From Actinomycetota bacterium (GTDB taxonomy: Bacteria > Actinomycetota > Geothermincolia > Geothermincolales > RBG-13-55-18): a DNA stretch of 64,000 nucleotides. Within the stretch, counting starts at the first letter, position 1, and each line of letters starts with the position of its first letter. Below, in pieces: positions 9,535-21,745 of the stretch. The position numbers and the translations under genes were made by a program. The stretch lies in assembly GCA_030019255.1 (NCBI GenBank), contig JASEFK010000001.1, positions 291,498-355,497 on the forward strand, in the 5' to 3' direction. The notes beneath the pieces are model-generated. The model worked only from the letters and a program-made list of their open reading frames with translations. It was not told the DNA's origin and ran no database searches.

Positions 9535-10059
9535 ATAGAAAAACACGTGCGCGTGAACGACGGGATCCGGGCCAGGGAAGTCCGGGTGGTGGGACCGGAC
9601 GGAAAACAGATAGGGATAAAGCCGCTGCAGGAAGCCCTGCGCCTGGCCGAGGAGATGGACCTGGACCTGGTGGAGGTGGCCCCCCTGGCGGATCCCCCGG
9701 TCTGCAAGATCATGGACTACGGGAAGTACCGCTACGAGCAGACCGTGAAGATGAAGGAGGCGCGCAAGAAGCAGGCCGTGGTCAGCTTCAAGGAGATGAA
9801 GATGCGCCCCAAGATAGACCGCCATGACTACGAGATAAAGAAGAGGCACATCGAGAGGTTCCTGAAGGCCGGCCACAAGGTGAAGGTCACGGTGATGTTC
9901 CGGGGAAGGGAGATGACCCACACCGAGAAGGGCTTGGGGCTCCTCCAGCAGCTAGCCGAGGAGGTGTCCGAGCTGGGCACCGTAGAGTCGGAGCCCAAGC
10001 TGGAGGGGAGGAACATGCAGATGATCCTGGCCCCGGTGAATCCGGCCAGGAAGGGATGA
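9535..10059 (+). CDS. infC: Translation initiation factor IF-3 (probable ATA start)
   Basis: 174 residues. IF-3 binds the 30S subunit, blocks premature 50S joining and proofreads the start codon and initiator tRNA. The N domain begins IEKHVRVNDGIRAREVRVV, and the C domain contains KARKKQ-like linker and FRGREMTH. The start is best placed at ATA 9535, which sits 8 nt after GGAGG (9522-9526) and gives the family's usual N-terminus. The alternative TTG 9514 lies upstream of that Shine-Dalgarno and has none of its own. Rare start codons in infC are the basis of IF-3 autoregulation in other bacteria. It leads the infC-rpmI-rplT operon. Confidence 0.93.
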   Translation: MEKHVRVNDGIRAREVRVVGPDGKQIGIKPLQEALRLAEEMDLDLVEVAPLADPPVCKIMDYGKYRYEQTVKMKEARKKQAVVSFKEMKMRPKIDRHDYEIKKRHIERFLKAGHKVKVTVMFRGREMTHTEKGLGLLQQLAEEVSELGTVESEPKLEGRNMQMILAPVNPARKG

Positions 10060-10114
10060 GCCCTCGTGCCCCCGGAACGGATGAGAGATATAGGAAGAAG
10101 GAAGTGAGGAGAAC

Positions 10115-10312
10115 ATGCCCAAGATGAAGACCCACAGGGGCGCCGCCAAGCGCTTCGAGATAACCGGGAGCGGCAGGATAAGGCGACGGAAGGGATACGG
10201 AAGCCACCTGCTGGTGAAGAAGAGTTCCCGGCGAAAGCGCACCTATCGCGTGAAGCAGGAGGTCTCTCCGCACGATGCCTTCAACGTGAGGAAGCTCCTG
10301 CGGCTGGGCTGA
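10115..10312 (+). CDS. rpmI: Large ribosomal subunit protein bL35
   Basis: 65 residues, standard length, very basic. The sequence opens [20 protein letters not shown], the bL35 signature. It is a structural protein of the 50S subunit. The gene lies between infC and rplT in the conserved order, with GAAGTGAGGAG upstream of the ATG. Identification is secure. Confidence 0.97.
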   Translation: MPKMKTHRGAAKRFEITGSGRIRRRKGYGSHLLVKKSSRRKRTYRVKQEVSPHDAFNVRKLLRLG

Positions 10313-10359
10313 GGGGCGGCGGCCTCTACCCGATCTCATTTGGAAAGGGATGGTGGACC

Positions 10360-10746
10360 ATGTCCAGAACCAGGCACTCCGTAGCCAGGAGGAAGAGAAG
10401 GAAGAAGATCTTGGCCATGGCCAAGGGCTATCGGGGGGCGCGCAGCCGCACCTTCCGCAGCGCCCACGAGCAGGTCATGCATTCCCTGCAGTACGCCTAC
10501 CGAGATCGGCGGGCGAGGAAGAGGGACTTCCGCCGGCTGTGGATAACCCGCATCAACGCCGCCGCCCGGTTGAACGGCATGTCCTACAACCGCTTCATCC
10601 GGGGGTTGAAGCTGGCGGAGGTAGAGGTGAACCGCAAGGTGCTGGCGGACCTGGCGGTGAACGATCCCGCCTCCTTCTCCGAGCTGGTAAGGATAGCCAG
10701 GGAGCATCTGGAGAGCGAAACGGAGGCGAAGGAGGCGAGTGCCTGA
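10360..10746 (+). CDS. rplT: Large ribosomal subunit protein bL20
   Basis: 128 residues, slightly longer than the usual ~118 because of an acidic C-terminal tail. It binds 23S rRNA early in 50S assembly and in some bacteria represses its own operon. The N-terminus [18 protein letters not shown] and [12 protein letters not shown] are characteristic. The last 8 bases overlap the GTG of the downstream methyltransferase gene, implying translational coupling. Confidence 0.97.
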   Translation: MSRTRHSVARRKRRKKILAMAKGYRGARSRTFRSAHEQVMHSLQYAYRDRRARKRDFRRLWITRINAAARLNGMSYNRFIRGLKLAEVEVNRKVLADLAVNDPASFSELVRIAREHLESETEAKEASA

Positions 10747-11554
10747 TGGGGTTCGCCTGGCGGGAATCATAGAGAGCCCGAAGAACGAACGCATAAGGCG
10801 TTACCGCCGCCTGCTCAAGCGTACCTTCCGCTACCGCGAGGGACGGTTCCTGGCCGAGGGAATGAAGGCGGTGGCCGAATCCCTGGAGGCTTCCCTTCCT
10901 CCCGAATGTATCATCTGCGATGAAAAGGGGCTGCGGGCCCTGGAAGCCTATTCCGACTACCTGCAAAAGAGGAACGTCCCCTGTTTCCAGGCCGCCCCTG
11001 CGGTCATGGAGCTTCTCACCTCCACGGTCACCCCCCAGGGAGTGGTCGCCGTATGCCCCATGTTGCACCAGCCCCTGGAGGAATTCCTGGCCGACGGGCC
11101 GCCCGTGCTCCTGGTGGCGGACCGGGTGCGGGACCCCGGCAACCTGGGAACCATGGTGCGCATCGCCGATGCCGCGGGTGCGGGAGGAGTGATCGTCTGC
11201 TCCGAGAGCGTGGACCTCTACAACCCGAAGACGGTGCGCAGCACGGCGGGTTCCATCTTTCACCTCCCGGTATGCGTGGGCCTGGAAGCGGAAACGGTGC
11301 TCAAGTCGCTGAAGGAAGCCGGATACGCCCTGGTGGTGGCCGATGCCCGGGAAGGCACGGTGGTCTGGGAGGTGGAATGGCCGGAGCGGACGGCCCTGGT
11401 GATGGGGAACGAGGCCTGGGGGGTTCCGGAGCAGGAGGAGGAGATGGCGGACGGCCGGGTGAGGGTGCCTATCACCGGCCGGGCCGAGTCCCTCAACGTG
11501 GCCGCCGCCACGGCGGTCATCCTCTACGAGATACTGCGCAAGAGGTGGAGATGA
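10739..11554 (+). CDS. SpoU/TrmH-family 2'-O-methyltransferase (23S rRNA type)
   Basis: 271 residues from GTG 10739. It has an N-terminal substrate-binding domain ([17 protein letters not shown], then FLAEGMKAV) and a C-terminal SPOUT knot with the three family motifs: [28 protein letters not shown] and [14 protein letters not shown]. The enzyme transfers a methyl group from SAM to a ribose 2'-OH. This subgroup is commonly annotated as an RlmB-like or TsnR-like rRNA methyltransferase, but the target base cannot be read from sequence. A gene of this type commonly lies between rplT and pheS in Gram-positive bacteria. Confidence 0.9.
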   Translation: MPDGVRLAGIIESPKNERIRRYRRLLKRTFRYREGRFLAEGMKAVAESLEASLPPECIICDEKGLRALEAYSDYLQKRNVPCFQAAPAVMELLTSTVTPQGVVAVCPMLHQPLEEFLADGPPVLLVADRVRDPGNLGTMVRIADAAGAGGVIVCSESVDLYNPKTVRSTAGSIFHLPVCVGLEAETVLKSLKEAGYALVVADAREGTVVWEVEWPERTALVMGNEAWGVPEQEEEMADGRVRVPITGRAESLNVAAATAVILYEILRKRWR

Positions 11555-11591
11555 ATTCGTTGTAACGAGTTTTCTCAAGAGAGGTGAAGCC

Positions 11592-12662
11592 ATGATCCCC
11601 GAGGAGCTGGAGGAGGAGATGCTGGCCCATCCCCGCCTGGGGCCGGTGTACAGGAGATTGAAGGAAGACCTGGCGAGGGCGGCGGACGGTCGAAGCCTGG
11701 AGGAAATAAGGGTCGCCTACCTGGGCAGGAAGGGCGCGGTCACCGCCGTGCTGCAGGGCATCAAGGACCTGCCCCCCGAGGAGAGACGGAGCACGGGTCG
11801 GCTGGGCAACCTGCTCAAGGAGGGGCTGGAGGAGGAGCTGGCCTCCCGTCTGGAACGCATCCGGGAGGCGGAGATGGAGGAATCCCTGCGCCGGGAAAGG
11901 CTGGACATCTCCCTTCCGGGGAGACGCATACCCTACGGCACCCGTCATCTCCTTTCCTCCATCATCGAGGAGATAGAGGACATCTTCATTGGCCTCGGAT
12001 ACCGGGTGGCGGAAGGGCCGGAGGTGGAGCTGGACTATTACAACTTCGAGGCCCTCAATACCCCGGATTGGCATCCCTCCAAGTCCCTGCAGGACACCTT
12101 CTACGTGGAGGTCCCCGGGAGCGAGCGGCGGGACGTGCTCCTGCGCACTCACACCTCGCCAGTGCAGATAAGGGTCATGGAATCCACCCCACCCCCCATT
12201 TATATCATCGCCCCCGGCAAGGCCTATCGGCATGACGTCCCGGACGCCACCCACTCTCCCATGTTTCACCAGGTGGAGGGACTGGCCGTGGACGAGGGCC
12301 TTTCCCTGGGGGACCTCAAGGGTACCCTGGTAACCTTTGCCAAGAGGATGTTCGGGGAGGACCGGGAGGTCCGCTTCCGTCCCCACTTCTTCCCCTTCAC
12401 CGAGCCCAGCGCGGAGGTGGACGTGTCCTGCAACATGTGTGGGGGAGCCGGGTGCCGGGTGTGCAAGGGAACGGGATGGCTGGAGATCCTGGGCGCCGGT
12501 ATGGTGGACCCCAACGTCTTCGCCTACGTGGGATACGATGCGGAGAAGTGGAGCGGGTTCGCCTTCGGCATGGGCGTGGAACGCATCGCCCTCCTCAAGT
12601 ACGGCGTGCCGGACATCCGCTACTTCTTCGACAACGACCTGCGGTTGCTGAGGCAGTACTGA
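11592..12662 (+). CDS. pheS: Phenylalanyl-tRNA synthetase alpha subunit
   Basis: 356 residues. PheS carries the class II aminoacylation site of the alpha2-beta2 enzyme. An N-terminal coiled coil (~1-90) precedes the catalytic core. Motif 2 lies around RTHTSPVQIRVM and the AYRHDVPDATHSPMFHQVEG stretch, and motif 3 is GFAFGMGVERIALLKYGV. A CNMCGGAGCRVC cysteine cluster, common in this subfamily, is present. The ATG has AAGAGAGGTGAAG upstream. pheT follows 14 bp downstream. Confidence 0.97.
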   Translation: MIPEELEEEMLAHPRLGPVYRRLKEDLARAADGRSLEEIRVAYLGRKGAVTAVLQGIKDLPPEERRSTGRLGNLLKEGLEEELASRLERIREAEMEESLRRERLDISLPGRRIPYGTRHLLSSIIEEIEDIFIGLGYRVAEGPEVELDYYNFEALNTPDWHPSKSLQDTFYVEVPGSERRDVLLRTHTSPVQIRVMESTPPPIYIIAPGKAYRHDVPDATHSPMFHQVEGLAVDEGLSLGDLKGTLVTFAKRMFGEDREVRFRPHFFPFTEPSAEVDVSCNMCGGAGCRVCKGTGWLEILGAGMVDPNVFAYVGYDAEKWSGFAFGMGVERIALLKYGVPDIRYFFDNDLRLLRQY

Positions 12663-12676
12663 GGGGGTGGAGATGG

Positions 12677-15163
<2,487 letters not shown>

Positions 15164-15427
15164 ACCCGCCACCCTAGGACCACGACCACCGGGCTGGCGC
15201 GGATGAGCATGGAGTGAGCCTCCCCTCGTCGGCGTAAAATGGTCCACCGGATACGATGGTGAAGGTGCGAGAACGGTCATTGTGAGGACTGGGAACCCGC
15301 CTGCGCCGACCCGAGGCCGGTGCCCACGTCCGCCGAACCCACGCAGAAGAATGACTCACCCTTTCCGCCTTTTACGATAAAGGGACACCTTGAGGTGAGG
15401 CGAAGAGGTCCTCGGGAAGCCTCCGGT

Positions 15428-15709
15428 TCAGGCCTCCGCTTGGCTGAGGAAAGCGCGGTTGAATTTGCGCATGATGCGCGACTTGCGGTTGGCGGCGTTG
15501 TTCTTGTGGATGATGCCGTCACCCGCCGCCTTGTCCAGGGCCTTCACCGCTTTCTTGAGGTAAAGCTCGCTCTCCTCCCGGTCGCCGCGCTGCAGAGCGG
15601 CCTCGAACTTGCGGATATAGGTCTTGATTTCCGATTTGCGGGAACGATTGCGCAGGCGGCGCTTGGCGGCCTGGCGCATGCGCTTCTCCTGCTGCTTGAT
15701 GTTGGGCAA
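15428..15709 (-). CDS. rpsT: Small ribosomal subunit protein bS20
   Basis: 93 residues, strongly basic and helical. The sequence MPNIKQQEKRMRQAAKRRLRN and the C-terminal IHKNNAANRKSRIMRKFN match bS20, which binds 16S rRNA. The start is a TTG at 15709 with AAAGGAGG 8 nt upstream on the minus strand; an ATG lying between them is in another frame. It is transcribed divergently from lepA, as in many actinobacteria and firmicutes. Confidence 0.97.
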   Translation of the reverse strand: MPNIKQQEKRMRQAAKRRLRNRSRKSEIKTYIRKFEAALQRGDREESELYLKKAVKALDKAAGDGIIHKNNAANRKSRIMRKFNRAFLSQAEA

Positions 15710-15740
15710 GGGCCATTCCTCCTTTCCTCAAACAGCGCCC

Positions 15741-15768
15741 ATTTTAGCACAACCTGCGTGCCTGGCAA
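15741..15768 (-). promoter_or_regulatory. rpsT promoter with extended -10
   Basis: On the minus strand TTGCCA (15768-15763) is followed after 16 bp by TAAAAT (15746-15741), preceded by TGC so the -10 is of the extended TGnTAAAAT type. The site lies about 30 bp before the rpsT start. Confidence 0.7.
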
Positions 15769-15811
15769 AGGGATTGACGGAACGGCGTGGGCCTGTCCGC
15801 AGCGTGACGGC

Positions 15812-15820
15812 TGATATAAT
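15812..15820 (+). promoter_or_regulatory. lepA promoter (extended -10 TGATATAAT)
   Basis: TGA-TATAAT is a perfect extended -10 without a clear -35. Its last base is 18 bp before the lepA ATG, so the transcript would have a leader of only about 12 nt with no Shine-Dalgarno. Confidence 0.65.
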
Positions 15821-15838
15821 TACCTCGGTGTTTATGAC

Positions 15839-17653
15839 ATGGAAAGGGACAGGATTAGGAACTTCTGCATCATCGCCCACATAGACCACGGCAAATCCAC
15901 CCTGGCGGACAGGTTCCTGGAGATCACGGAGACCGTCCCCCGGCAGAAAATGGCCGATCAGTATCTGGACCGCATGGAGCTGGAGCGGGAACGGGGCATC
16001 ACCATCAAGGCCCAGGCAGTGCGCATGGAATGGTCTCCTGAACCGGGTGACGTCTACCGCCTCAACCTCATCGACACCCCGGGGCACGTGGACTTCTCCT
16101 ACGAGGTTTCCCGGAGCCTGGCCGCCTGCGAGGGAGCCGTCCTCCTGGTGGACGCCGCCCAGGGGGTGGAGGCCCAGACGGTGGGGAACGCCTACCTGGC
16201 GGTGGAGGCGGGCCTTTCCATCATTCCGGTGGTGAACAAGATAGACCTGCCCGCGGCGGACATGGAGGGAACAAGTATGGAGCTGGCCGACCTCCTGGGG
16301 GTCGATCCCGCCGAGGTCATGGGGGTTTCGGCCAAGACCGGCGAGGGGGTGGAGGAGCTCCTGCGCCGGGTGGTAGAGGAGGTCCCTCCCCCGGGAGGAG
16401 ACCCGGAGCTTCCCCTGCGGGCCCTGGTCTTCGACTCTTCCTACGACACCTACCGGGGTGTGGTGGCCTTCATCCGCGTGATGGAGGGAAGGGTAGCCAA
16501 GGGGGACCGGGTCCTGTTCATGGCCTCGGGAACCCGGGCCGAGGTGGACGAGGTGGGTTATTTCTCCCCCGACATGACCTCCTGCCAGGAACTGGAAGCA
16601 GGGGACGTGGGCTACATCATCACCGGGGTCAAGGATGTGAGCCGCATCAAGGTGGGGGATACGGTCACCGGATACGACCGCCCGGCCGCGGAACCCCTCC
16701 CCGGCTACCGCGAGCCCAAGCCCATGGTCTTCGCCGGCATCTATCCCGTGGACTCCGATGACTTCCAGGAGCTGGAAGAGGCCCTGCAGAGGCTGAAGCT
16801 TAACGACGCCGCCCTCACCTTCACCCGGGAGAACTCCAAGGCCCTGGGGTTCGGCTTCCGCTGCGGTTTCCTGGGGCTTTTGCACATGGAGATCGTCCAG
16901 GAGCGGCTGGAGAGGGAATACGGCCTGGACCTGGTGATCACCGCGCCCAACGTGGTCTACGAGGTGGAAAAGAGGAACGGCGAAGTCATCCACATCCACA
17001 GCCCCTCCGAGCTCCCGGACATGGCCGTGGTGCGCGAGATACGCGAGCCCTACGTACAGGCCACCATCCTGGTTCCCCCGGATTACGTGGGACCGGTGTT
17101 GGAGCTGGTCAAGGAGCGGCGGGGCGTATACCAGGACATGACCTACCTCTCGGGGCGACGCGTCGAACTCCGCTGCCGCCTCCCCCTGGCGGAGATGGTG
17201 GTGGACTTCTACGACCAGCTCAAGTCGCGAAGCCGGGGATACGCTTCCCTGGACTACGAGCACCTGGGCTTCCTTCCCGGGGACCTGGTGAAGCTGGACA
17301 TCCTTATTCACGGCGAGCCGGTGGACGCCCTGTCCTCCATCGTGGAGAGGGGGCGAGCCCACGAGTTCGGGAAGCGGGTGGTGGTGAGGCTGCGGGAGCT
17401 CATCCCCCGCCAGCTCTTCGACGTGCCCGTGCAGGCGGCGGTGGGCAGCCGGGTGGTGGCCCGGGAGACCATCAAGGCCCGGCGCAAGGACGTCCTGGCC
17501 AAATGTTACGGAGGTGACGTGACGCGCAAGAAGAAACTCCTGGAAAAGCAGAAGGAAGGCAAGAAGAGAATGAAGATGGTGGGGAAGGTGGAGATCCCCC
17601 AGGAGGCTTTCATCTCCGCCCTCCGCATGGGAAGGGAGGAGAGGCCAAGATGA
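15839..17653 (+). CDS. lepA: Elongation factor 4 (LepA), ribosome back-translocase GTPase
   Basis: 604 residues, typical length. LepA is an EF-G-like GTPase acting on stalled or mistranslocated ribosomes. The G domain starts [21 protein letters not shown], with IDTPGHVDF and NKIDLPAAD; domains II, III and V follow, and the LepA-specific C-terminal domain ends in a Lys-rich stretch ([18 protein letters not shown]). The ATG lacks an upstream Shine-Dalgarno and sits close to a TATAAT. The gene overlaps hemW by 4 bp. Confidence 0.97.
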   Translation: MERDRIRNFCIIAHIDHGKSTLADRFLEITETVPRQKMADQYLDRMELERERGITIKAQAVRMEWSPEPGDVYRLNLIDTPGHVDFSYEVSRSLAACEGAVLLVDAAQGVEAQTVGNAYLAVEAGLSIIPVVNKIDLPAADMEGTSMELADLLGVDPAEVMGVSAKTGEGVEELLRRVVEEVPPPGGDPELPLRALVFDSSYDTYRGVVAFIRVMEGRVAKGDRVLFMASGTRAEVDEVGYFSPDMTSCQELEAGDVGYIITGVKDVSRIKVGDTVTGYDRPAAEPLPGYREPKPMVFAGIYPVDSDDFQELEEALQRLKLNDAALTFTRENSKALGFGFRCGFLGLLHMEIVQERLEREYGLDLVITAPNVVYEVEKRNGEVIHIHSPSELPDMAVVREIREPYVQATILVPPDYVGPVLELVKERRGVYQDMTYLSGRRVELRCRLPLAEMVVDFYDQLKSRSRGYASLDYEHLGFLPGDLVKLDILIHGEPVDALSSIVERGRAHEFGKRVVVRLRELIPRQLFDVPVQAAVGSRVVARETIKARRKDVLAKCYGGDVTRKKKLLEKQKEGKKRMKMVGKVEIPQEAFISALRMGREERPR

Positions 17654-18753
17654 GGCTGTATGTCCACTGGCCCTTCTGCCACCGCCGCTGCCCGTACTGT
17701 GATTTCGTGGCCCGCACGGCGAACCGTCGCCTCATGCGAGAATACGCCGTGGCTCTCAGGAAGGAACTGGAAATACGCGCCGGTGGGATCCGTCGGGGAG
17801 CCGGCTTACGCTCCCTGTACCTGGGCGGCGGAACGCCGTCCACCCTGTCCGGCGGAGAGGTGGGCGAGCTGGTGTCCCTGGTGGGGCGGTTGTTCGGATT
17901 CCGGCGGAATGCGGAGATCAGCGTGGAGGTGAACCCCGCCACCTGGGGGATGGAGGACTTCCGGCGGGCGCGGCTCGCGGGGGTGAACCGGGTGAGCATC
18001 GGGGCCCAGTCGATGGAGGATGGTTGCCTGTGTCGACTGGGAAGATTATACGATTCCGAAGAGGTGCGGAGGGCGGTGAAGAATGCCCGCCGCGCCGGCA
18101 TACCTTCCGTGTCCCTGGATCTGCTCTATGGTCTTCCACTCGGCTGGGGCGGCTACCTGGGGAAAGACCTGGAAAGGGCCCTCGAGCTCTCGCCCCATCA
18201 CCTGAGCCTGTATGCCCTCACCCTCCATCCCGGTACGCCTCTGGCGGACGCCGTGCTACGCGGGGAAGTTCTCCTACCCGACGAGGACGAGGTGGCGGAT
18301 GAGTACCTCATGGCCAGGGAAATTCTGGCGGAGGCCGGATACCTCCATTACGAGATTTCCAATTTCTGCCTTCCGGGACACGAGTGCCGACACAACATGG
18401 CCTACTGGAGGCGTGAAGAATACCTGGGAGTGGGAGCGGGCGCCCATTCGCTGTGGAGGGGACGGCGCTTCCGGAACCGGGAAAGCGTCCTGGGCTACCT
18501 CAATGACCTCCGGAAAGGAGAACTTCCCGTGGCGGAAGAACAGAACCTGGAGGGGAAGGAGATCCGGGAGGAGAGGATAATGCTCGGGCTGCGTACATCC
18601 AGGGGAGTGCCGGAGCGTCTTTTGGGGAAGACCGAGAAGATAGCGGAAATGGAATCCCTGGGACTGCTGCGCAGAACCGGGAGGCGCGTGTTTCTCACCC
18701 CGCCTGGGATGTTGCTCTCCAACGCGGTGATCGCCGACCTCATGTGCGCTTGA
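17650..18753 (+). CDS. hemW: HemW-like radical SAM heme chaperone
   Basis: 367 residues, beginning in an ATGA overlap with lepA. The radical SAM motif is C10-x3-C14-x2-C17 in [35 protein letters not shown] and [19 protein letters not shown] are HemW/HemN family motifs. The CDF (not CNF/CGCN) after the last cluster Cys and the ~370-residue size favour HemW, which binds heme, over the true coproporphyrinogen III dehydrogenase HemN. A C-terminal HemN_C winged-helix-like region is present. Confidence 0.9.
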   Translation: MRLYVHWPFCHRRCPYCDFVARTANRRLMREYAVALRKELEIRAGGIRRGAGLRSLYLGGGTPSTLSGGEVGELVSLVGRLFGFRRNAEISVEVNPATWGMEDFRRARLAGVNRVSIGAQSMEDGCLCRLGRLYDSEEVRRAVKNARRAGIPSVSLDLLYGLPLGWGGYLGKDLERALELSPHHLSLYALTLHPGTPLADAVLRGEVLLPDEDEVADEYLMAREILAEAGYLHYEISNFCLPGHECRHNMAYWRREEYLGVGAGAHSLWRGRRFRNRESVLGYLNDLRKGELPVAEEQNLEGKEIREERIMLGLRTSRGVPERLLGKTEKIAEMESLGLLRRTGRRVFLTPPGMLLSNAVIADLMCA

Positions 18754-18779
18754 CGGGCCGTTGCCGCTGCGGGTAACTT
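18750..18779 (+). promoter_or_regulatory. Candidate hrcA promoter
   Basis: TTGACG (18750-18755) lies 18 bp from TAACTT (18774-18779), just upstream of the CIRCE element. The -35 overlaps the hemW stop codon. The -10 is a weak match. Confidence 0.45.
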
Positions 18780-18788
18780 ATTTATTGA

Positions 18789-18815
18789 GTAGCACTCAAA
18801 GGAGGAGAGTGCTAA
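18789..18815 (+). promoter_or_regulatory. CIRCE operator (HrcA binding site)
   Basis: GTAGCACTC-N9-GAGTGCTAA (18789-18797 and 18807-18815) matches the CIRCE consensus TTAGCACTC-N9-GAGTGCTAA with one mismatch. The 9-bp spacer contains the hrcA Shine-Dalgarno AAGGAGGA, and the last base of the right arm is the A of the ATG. HrcA binding here would autorepress hrcA-dnaJ. Confidence 0.93.
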
Positions 18816-19843
18816 TGCTGGACAAGAGGCAGCAGAAGATACTCAAGGCGGTCGTCTACAAGTATATAATGACCGGGGTCCCGGTGGGCTCCAAGTCCCT
18901 GGCGGAAAGCCTAAATTTGGGCATCAGCCCGGCCACCATACGCAACGAGCTGAACAAGCTGGAGGGGATGGGCTATCTCTACCAGCCCCACGTCTCCGCC
19001 GGGAGGGTGCCTACGCCCCTGGGATACCGTTTCTACGTGGATTCCCTCATCGGACGCACCCGCCTGCGGGAGGAGGAGAAGGAGGCCATCCTCACCCTCT
19101 TCTCCAGCAAGACCAAGGAGCTCGAGGACCTGCTCCAGGAGACCACCAACCTGCTTTCCCGTCTAACCAGCACGGCGGCCATGGTCATAGCCCCCACCCT
19201 CCGCCGCAACCTCATCAAGCATGTCGACCTGGTGAGGCTGGCCGGGGAGGCTATGCTCCTGGTGATCATCACCGACACCGGACGCGTGGAGAAGAAGCTC
19301 CTGGACCTGGAAACGGGGGAACAGGAAGTGGACCTGGACGCGGTGCAGGGATATCTGAACCGCCACCTGCAGGGAAAGGGCTCCGAGGACCTGCGGGAAT
19401 TCCGCGCAAGAAAGGGCATGCGCGACCCCAGGGCCGCGCGGCTGGCCGAGAGGGTGGTGGAGACCATAAGGGACATCCTCACCCAGGACCAGTACGAGAA
19501 GATCTACGTGGGCGGGACCACCAACCTGCTCCGCTACCTGGACGAGGAGGGCAGGAGCCGCATAGAAAGCCTGCTCCGGCATTTCGAGGAACAGTATTTC
19601 CTCCTCAACCTGCTCGGAGAGGTCATCCGGGCCAAGGAGCTCACCGTGCGCATCGGGGACGAGAACGTCTTCAAGGAGCTGCAGTACTTCAGCCTGGTGG
19701 CCACCCCGTACGCGGTGGGCGAGGAGACCATGGGGACGGTCAGCGTCCTGGGACCCACGCGCATGGACTACGCCAGGGTGATCCCCACTGTGGACTTCAT
19801 CGCCAAATCCCTCAGCCGCACCCTGGAGATGCTGAGGGGTTGA
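18815..19843 (+). CDS. hrcA: Heat-inducible transcription repressor HrcA
   Basis: 342 residues from ATG 18815, fixed by the Shine-Dalgarno inside the CIRCE spacer. An N-terminal winged helix (MLDKRQQKILKAVVYKYI, then PVGSKSLAES and ISPATIRNELNKLE) precedes the GAF-like dimerisation/inducer region ending in DFIAKSLSRTLEM. HrcA represses chaperone genes through CIRCE and needs GroEL for activity. Unusually it is followed directly by dnaJ without grpE and dnaK. Confidence 0.96.
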   Translation: MLDKRQQKILKAVVYKYIMTGVPVGSKSLAESLNLGISPATIRNELNKLEGMGYLYQPHVSAGRVPTPLGYRFYVDSLIGRTRLREEEKEAILTLFSSKTKELEDLLQETTNLLSRLTSTAAMVIAPTLRRNLIKHVDLVRLAGEAMLLVIITDTGRVEKKLLDLETGEQEVDLDAVQGYLNRHLQGKGSEDLREFRARKGMRDPRAARLAERVVETIRDILTQDQYEKIYVGGTTNLLRYLDEEGRSRIESLLRHFEEQYFLLNLLGEVIRAKELTVRIGDENVFKELQYFSLVATPYAVGEETMGTVSVLGPTRMDYARVIPTVDFIAKSLSRTLEMLRG

Positions 19844-19854
19844 GGGGGTGAAGT

Positions 19855-20973
19855 GTGGGTATCATGAAGGACTATTATGCGGTTCTGGGCGTTTCCCGGC
19901 ACGCGGATCAGGAGGAGATCAAGAAAGCCTACCGAAAGCTGGCTCGCCGCTACCACCCCGACGTGAACCGCGGCGATCGCGAGGCCGCAGAGCGCTTCAA
20001 GGAGATAAACGAGGCCTACGAGGTCCTTGGTGATCCCGCCAAGAGGAGGAGGTACGACCTCTACGGGGACGCCTCCGGCACGCCCTCCGTCTTCGAGCGC
20101 GGCTTCGAGGGCTTCGGAGATCCCTTCGATGGCCTGTTCGACCTTTTCTTCGGAAGGGGGCGCACCCGCACGGCTCACGCCCCTCGCAGAGGAAGCGACC
20201 TGGTGGCGGTGGTGGAGATAACCTTGGAGGAAGCCTACCGGGGCGTGGACAAGGTGGTGGAGGTCCCCCGCCACATGACCTGCGATTCCTGTGGCGGGAC
20301 CGGGGTGGAGAGCGGTTACGCCATGGACCTTTGTCCGGAGTGCGGAGGGGAGGGGAGGATAACCCACATCCGGCGCAGCGCCTTCGGCACCTTCACCTCC
20401 TCTACCACCTGCCGGCGCTGCGGGGGCCAGGGGGAGATAAACACCCACCCCTGTCCCCGCTGCGGCGGATCGGGGGCGGTGGAGGCCGTGGACCCCGTGG
20501 AGGTGGAGATACCGGCGGGTATCGACGATGGGGACCGCATACGCGTGCCGGAAAAGGGCGAGGCGGGATTCCTGGGAGGCCCACCCGGCGACCTCTACGT
20601 GGAGGTGCACGTGGCGGAACACGAGTTCCTGCAACGGGAGGGTAACGACCTCCGAGCGGTGGTGGAACTGGGCATGGCGGAGGCCGCCCTGGGCACGGTA
20701 GTGGAGGTACCCACCCTGGACGGGACGGAGAAGCTCACCATTCCCGCCGGCAGCCAGCCCGGCCAGGTCTTCCGACTCCCGGGCAAGGGGATGCCTCGCC
20801 TACGTTCCCGGGGCAGAGGCGACCTGTACCTGGTGCTGGACGTCCAGGTGCCCCACGACCTCACGGCGGAACAGAGGAGGCTCCTGGGGGAATTCCAGAG
20901 ATTGGAATCCGAGAAACGCAAAGGGCAGGGCTGGCGGGAACGTTTGAGAAAGGCGATGAGGCCCCAGCATTGA
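19855..20973 (+). CDS. dnaJ: Molecular chaperone DnaJ
   Basis: 372 residues from GTG 19855, favoured by spacing from GGGGGTG; ATG 19864 is an alternative. The J domain has HPD at residues 34-36. The linker is short and Phe/Gly-rich ([20 protein letters not shown]). The zinc domain has four CxxCxGxG repeats ([32 protein letters not shown]). The C-terminal substrate-binding domains end in a basic tail. It is type I DnaJ, co-chaperone of DnaK, and is under CIRCE/HrcA control through hrcA. It overlaps rsmE by 4 bp. Confidence 0.95.
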   Translation: MGIMKDYYAVLGVSRHADQEEIKKAYRKLARRYHPDVNRGDREAAERFKEINEAYEVLGDPAKRRRYDLYGDASGTPSVFERGFEGFGDPFDGLFDLFFGRGRTRTAHAPRRGSDLVAVVEITLEEAYRGVDKVVEVPRHMTCDSCGGTGVESGYAMDLCPECGGEGRITHIRRSAFGTFTSSTTCRRCGGQGEINTHPCPRCGGSGAVEAVDPVEVEIPAGIDDGDRIRVPEKGEAGFLGGPPGDLYVEVHVAEHEFLQREGNDLRAVVELGMAEAALGTVVEVPTLDGTEKLTIPAGSQPGQVFRLPGKGMPRLRSRGRGDLYLVLDVQVPHDLTAEQRRLLGEFQRLESEKRKGQGWRERLRKAMRPQH

Positions 20974-21686
20974 CGATCGCCAGGTTCTACCTCGAGGATC
21001 TCGCGGAAACCGCGGACTGCGTCTATCTTGAGGACGAGGAGCATCATCACGTCCGGGTCCTGCGCCTAAGGCGCGGCGAGGAGGCCCTTCTGCTGGACGG
21101 CAGGGGGATGGTCTACCGCGCGGTGGTGGCCGAGATAACGCCCCGCCGCACCAGGCTCGAGATCCTGGACCGACGCCGGGAGGAGGAGGAAAGGCCGCGT
21201 TTCCTCCTCTACCAGTCAACGCTTCCCTCCTCCCGCATGGAGGAAGCGCTGCGGCGCAGCGTTGAGCTGGGGGTCGGCGGGGTTATCCCCTTCCTCTCCC
21301 GGCGCTCGCGCCCCCTTCCGGACCCCGGAAGGCTGGAGAGATGGCGTCGGGTGGTCCGGGATGCCTCCCGGGTGGCCGGCAGGGCTTACCTGCCTCGGGT
21401 GGAGGAGCCCCTGACCTGGGAGGGGTTGATAGGATGCGTTTCCTCCTCGCCCGTGACCCTGCTGGCCGATGAGCGGGGCGGTATCCGCGTTGCGGAAGCG
21501 CTTCGCGGGATGGAGGAAGAGGTGGCCTTGCTGGTGGGGCCGGAAGGCGGATTCGAGATTGAGGAAAGGGAACAGCTCCTCAAGGCGGGAGCCGTCTCCG
21601 TGACCCTGGGCAGGTACAACCTGCGTGCGGAGTCGGCGGGCGCGGTCATGCTTGCCGCGGGAAGGGCCTTTTTCGGGCTCTTGTAG
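20970..21686 (+). CDS. rsmE: 16S rRNA m3U1498 methyltransferase RsmE
   Basis: 238 residues from TTG 20970, which overlaps the dnaJ stop. It has a PUA-like N-terminal domain ([22 protein letters not shown]) and a SPOUT methyltransferase domain with [13 protein letters not shown] and [13 protein letters not shown]. RsmE methylates U1498 of 16S rRNA with SAM. The dnaJ-rsmE-mtaB order is common in Gram-positive bacteria. Translation is probably coupled to dnaJ because no strong Shine-Dalgarno is visible. Confidence 0.93.
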   Translation: MTIARFYLEDLAETADCVYLEDEEHHHVRVLRLRRGEEALLLDGRGMVYRAVVAEITPRRTRLEILDRRREEEERPRFLLYQSTLPSSRMEEALRRSVELGVGGVIPFLSRRSRPLPDPGRLERWRRVVRDASRVAGRAYLPRVEEPLTWEGLIGCVSSSPVTLLADERGGIRVAEALRGMEEEVALLVGPEGGFEIEEREQLLKAGAVSVTLGRYNLRAESAGAVMLAAGRAFFGLL

Positions 21687-21745
21687 AGTTTTTTGAAAAA
21701 CCCGTGCCGCAACGGACCGGTTGGAATGGAAGACGCTGGTGGAAG

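Noticed and set aside
12437..12676. Extension of pheT upstream of ATG 12677
   Set aside because: It overlaps pheS completely in another phase; the family N-terminus starts at MRVPLKWLAEYV.
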